Source of the DNA: Sequoia sempervirens
Lineage: Eukaryota; Streptophyta; Pinopsida; Cupressales; Cupressaceae
Length of the DNA stretch: 64,000 bases
Assembly (NCBI GenBank): GCA_007258455.2
Contig: VDFB02252616.1
Location: forward strand, 122,097,394 to 122,161,393
Reading direction: 5' to 3'
The position numbers and the translations under genes are program-made. Shown here piece after piece: positions 60,891-64,000 of this stretch. The notes below the pieces were generated by a model that had not been told where the DNA came from, made no database searches, and saw only the letters and a list, made by a program, of their open reading frames with translations. How positions within the stretch are numbered: the stretch's first letter is position 1; each line of letters opens with the position of its first letter.

Positions 60891-63800
60891 AAGGGTGTAA
60901 ATCTAAAAAATACAAAAAAATCAAAAAAAATCAAAAAAAAGAAAAGAAAGAGAAAATGGTTTGAAAAAAGTAAAGAAAAATAATCGTCCTCTAGTGAAAA
61001 CCACTTCGGTGGTGCTTTGGGTAAGTACCTTGGTGAAAAAATGGAAATAAGGAACCTTGCGTAAATACAACACCTCCATCTACCTTGGCTCTATATCCTA
61101 TCATTCCATATATAACCTCATCCATCCTATTTATTCCCTCACTCATCCGCATTCATATCATGGCTTGATATTATAAAGTATCATATCCCCTTTAGTACTA
61201 CTTGGCATATTCCAAAGGTAAGTTTGTCCTACCTATATCGAGTAGTCTATTACATCATGTTGGGGGTAATTCATTATGGATTAGATCGAGTCCTTGTATA
61301 TCTTAAGGTTATTGGAAATCACAAGTTGAAAATACCAAAAGCATTCATAAAATCTCATCAAAATCCAAAAACATCCAAATCTTACATAGCTAAAATCCAA
61401 AAACATTCATAAAATTGTAAAGGAAAAATCCAAAACATCCAAATCACATGAAAATCCCTAAAAAGGTCAAAACATGAAAAATCTAAAAATAGTGCCTTAT
61501 CAAACTACGAGTCTTTGAGCTTGAACGTAGGAAAGGCCACCATTGATGTGCCCCTGAGACACCCTAGGCCAGTCCTTTAGGGGTGCGTCATAATAAACTG
61601 ACATTCCATCAACTTTTCATATCTCATCTTCAATAAGTCAAGTCAGTCAAACTATGTGGTCTCTATGTGTATAACATAGGAAAGGCTTATCTTTGATCAT
61701 CCGCTGAAGCCCCTAGGATAGGTTTGTTAGGTTAGGTTCTTTTTAAAAATTTAGAAAACACATAAAACATCCAGATAATAGAAAACACAAAAAACATTAG
61801 AAAACATTCAAATATCTCAAAAAACCGCAAACAACCTCAAATAATCAAAAACCAAAACATCCATATAAACTTTTGAAAATACCAAAAATAGCCTCAAAAA
61901 CATTTTTCAAAATACCAAAAACATTAAAATATTCTAGAAAATGCAAAACCACCCATCCCATTTTGCTTTCACTCGCAATAAAACTCTATCCATAATAAAA
62001 TGACCATCATCTTCAAGCTTTGGAAAAACATTTAGAGAAAACAAGTATTACAAGTCATAAAGTGAGAACCTAAGTGTCACAATCTAAAGTCTACATCATA
62101 GGTAAATGAGTTAGTGAAGTTTGTATCAAACACTTATCAAACACCTAATCCTAATCAAACCATTTGATCAACATGTCCTAGGATGAATCTTTCCTGTGAT
62201 GGAAATTAGCATCATAAATCACCTTAGCTAAATTAAACTAGCAAGAGGTATAGATAACACTAAGTATTTGTATTTGATCTTTTCTTATGATTTATCTTAA
62301 TGACCCATTCCGAGGACCTCTCGATGATGTCTATAAAAATTATTTAGAGAGAAAGGAATGGGAGGTCGATCATTATCATTCATTTGCTAAGTTGGTGGGT
62401 ATTCTTGTAAAATAATCTAGGCACATACTTGCTTAGTTGTGTGTAGGGAAGTTGTTTGGAGTAAATTGTTGACTATTGTGCATGCTTTGGTCTGATATAT
62501 TCTAAAGCTTCTAACTTACATTCCAACGAGTTTTTCATATGTCAATATGTGAACATGAACTATCCTATCTGTTTGCAAATTCAAAGTCAATTACAATAGA
62601 TACGTCATCCTAGTTATCAATACCTTGATGCATTGTGTCTATGTGTTATATCAAACAATAAGGAACAATAGAAATACCAATCCCTAGATATGAGTGAATT
62701 ATCATCATGCATTTATCATCACCATCTCTAATAAAGTATTGATGGATCATAGACTTGTTGGATATTTTGAATCAATTATCAAAATCAATGGTCAATCATA
62801 TTTTTTCTTGTATCTTCTCTCCACGCTAACTTGGTATCATGACAGTCAACAAAAATATTATCAATGCATCCATCCTACATCGAAAAATCATCAACATGCA
62901 TACATCTTTCATAAATCACAACATAAATCACAAAATTACAATTTAAGTTGTGAAGGACAATATAGATTTATTATTCTAAGCATCTTAAATCCTTTCATAC
63001 ATATTATAAACACATTATAAACATCCATTTGCATATATCATCCATGTCGTAAACTACATAAAAAGATATTGAAAAAGAATATAACATTGCATCCATCCCA
63101 TATCATGACATCTCATCATCATCACATATCGCATAAACATGAATAAAAGGAAACACATCCATCCATTACATTGCATCCATACATAATAATATATAAGCAT
63201 GTCACATTATCAACATCATATGCATCCATATATTTATAAGCATGAAATAGAATGAACACATCACACCATATTGAATCTGTATCATATATATATATATATC
63301 AAAAAATGGTGACTGTCATAATACAATATCTAAGTTAGTGTATGTATATTGATCAAAAGTCCAAGATCCATGAGGTTATCAAAAAGGATCCCATGAATGT
63401 ATCACTTTATAAAGAATCGATCATTAATAAAAAAATGTTTGTAAAAGTAAGTTAGCCCTGATGATTGCTCCCCTCACCAAGGTGTCTCTTTGGCTAACCC
63501 TTGGCCTAGCGATGTGCCCCACTCCTCTAAAAGTAATCTGGATACCTAATCATTGTAGGGACATCTTAATGGTAGTGCATGTGATAATAAGTAGCCTTGG
63601 TCATAGCCTCTCTATACAAATGGGTAGACACTATCCACCCCTTAGTTGTAGCTGTCATTGACTCTAGTAGTTGACGCCACTCGACCTCCTATGATAACTA
63701 CATATTGGTAGTCTACCTAAGCTACAACTCCTAGTCCCTCTTAATATTCAATGCTTGTACCTACTTCCTGGCCTGGTCTCTCTTAGTAGTGATGACCAAA

Positions 63801-64000
63801 ATTTGAAAATGAGTCTAATCTCTCTCACCTGTCACCACCTACAACTACTACTACAACTGCTTAATCTAAGAATCATGGGAATCTAGCCCCAACAATGGCT
63901 ATTGTGGTGGTTTTGACTGTATCAGTGGCTACTAAGAAGGTTGCTCATGCAATGGTGGTGCACCTGGGACTTTTCCATCATGAGGCTAGCCATCCTAGCC
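60891..64000 (+). other. Region after the host integrase; 3' LTR not reached
   Basis: A-rich text (60900-60960), many AAAACATCCAAA-like words (61320-61960) and CATCCAT-rich text (62880-63240) without coding motifs. Frames at 61224-61412, 62694-63020 and 63461-63661 have no recognised domain. No second copy of the LTR at 24145 is found to the end of the window, so either the 3' untranslated part is over 3 kb long or the end was lost. A (TA)n run lies at about 63283-63299. Confidence 0.45.

Noticed and set aside
63461..64000. Possible coding region at the right edge of the window
   Set aside because: Frames on both strands are short and show no retroelement or host-gene motif; the window ends before any judgement is possible.

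Overview
This window looks like nuclear DNA of a large, repeat-dense plant genome. It is AT-rich, has no convincing intact host gene, and is packed with old, broken Ty3/gypsy LTR retrotransposons nested in one another. A gymnosperm (conifer-like) source fits the element ages and sizes, but that is inference; nothing here fixes the species. No tRNA, rRNA, CRISPR array or bacterial feature was seen.

Layout. 1-6.4 kb: non-coding DNA with a putative 1.9 kb terminal-inverted-repeat element holding a 0.7 kb palindrome, then several tandem repeats and a TAGTCA-rich foldback. 6.5-11.1 kb: plus-strand gag-protease remnant of a gypsy element, with no RT or integrase, running into a possible 2.07 kb 3' LTR. 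11.6-21.4 kb: two diverged direct copies of a 1.3 kb sequence, 7.2 kb apart, around unrecognised sequence. 21.5-24.1 kb: intergenic DNA with three related hairpins and tandem repeats.

24.1-64 kb is a nest of insertions. The host (outer) element is a plus-strand, Tat/Ogre-like Ty3/gypsy element: 5' LTR 24145-25537, primer-binding site, long leader, gag with a Q-rich tract, protease/G-patch, RT, RNase H, second (archaeal-like) RNase H, then integrase. Its pol is cut twice. A 1.43 kb solo LTR (35027-36457, target duplication AAAAT) of the same LTR family interrupts RT/RNase H. A complete 22.1 kb minus-strand element (37588-59681, target duplication ATATC) separates the second RNase H from the integrase. 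The host's 3' LTR is not in the window.

The inserted 22.1 kb element is the most interesting object. Its LTRs are about 7.1 kb each and exceptionally long. Each carries, in the sense orientation, a conserved reading frame of about 1,194 codons with no family I recognise. The four one-base deletions that break this frame are private to one LTR or the other, so the frame was free of frameshifts when the element inserted, although several in-frame TAG codons are shared. The internal 7.9 kb encodes gag, protease, an RNase H-like domain placed BEFORE the RT, RT (YMDD), the usual RNase H and integrase. Everything is decayed by stops, largely TAG, consistent with C-to-T decay of methylated DNA. Nothing here appears able to move by itself.
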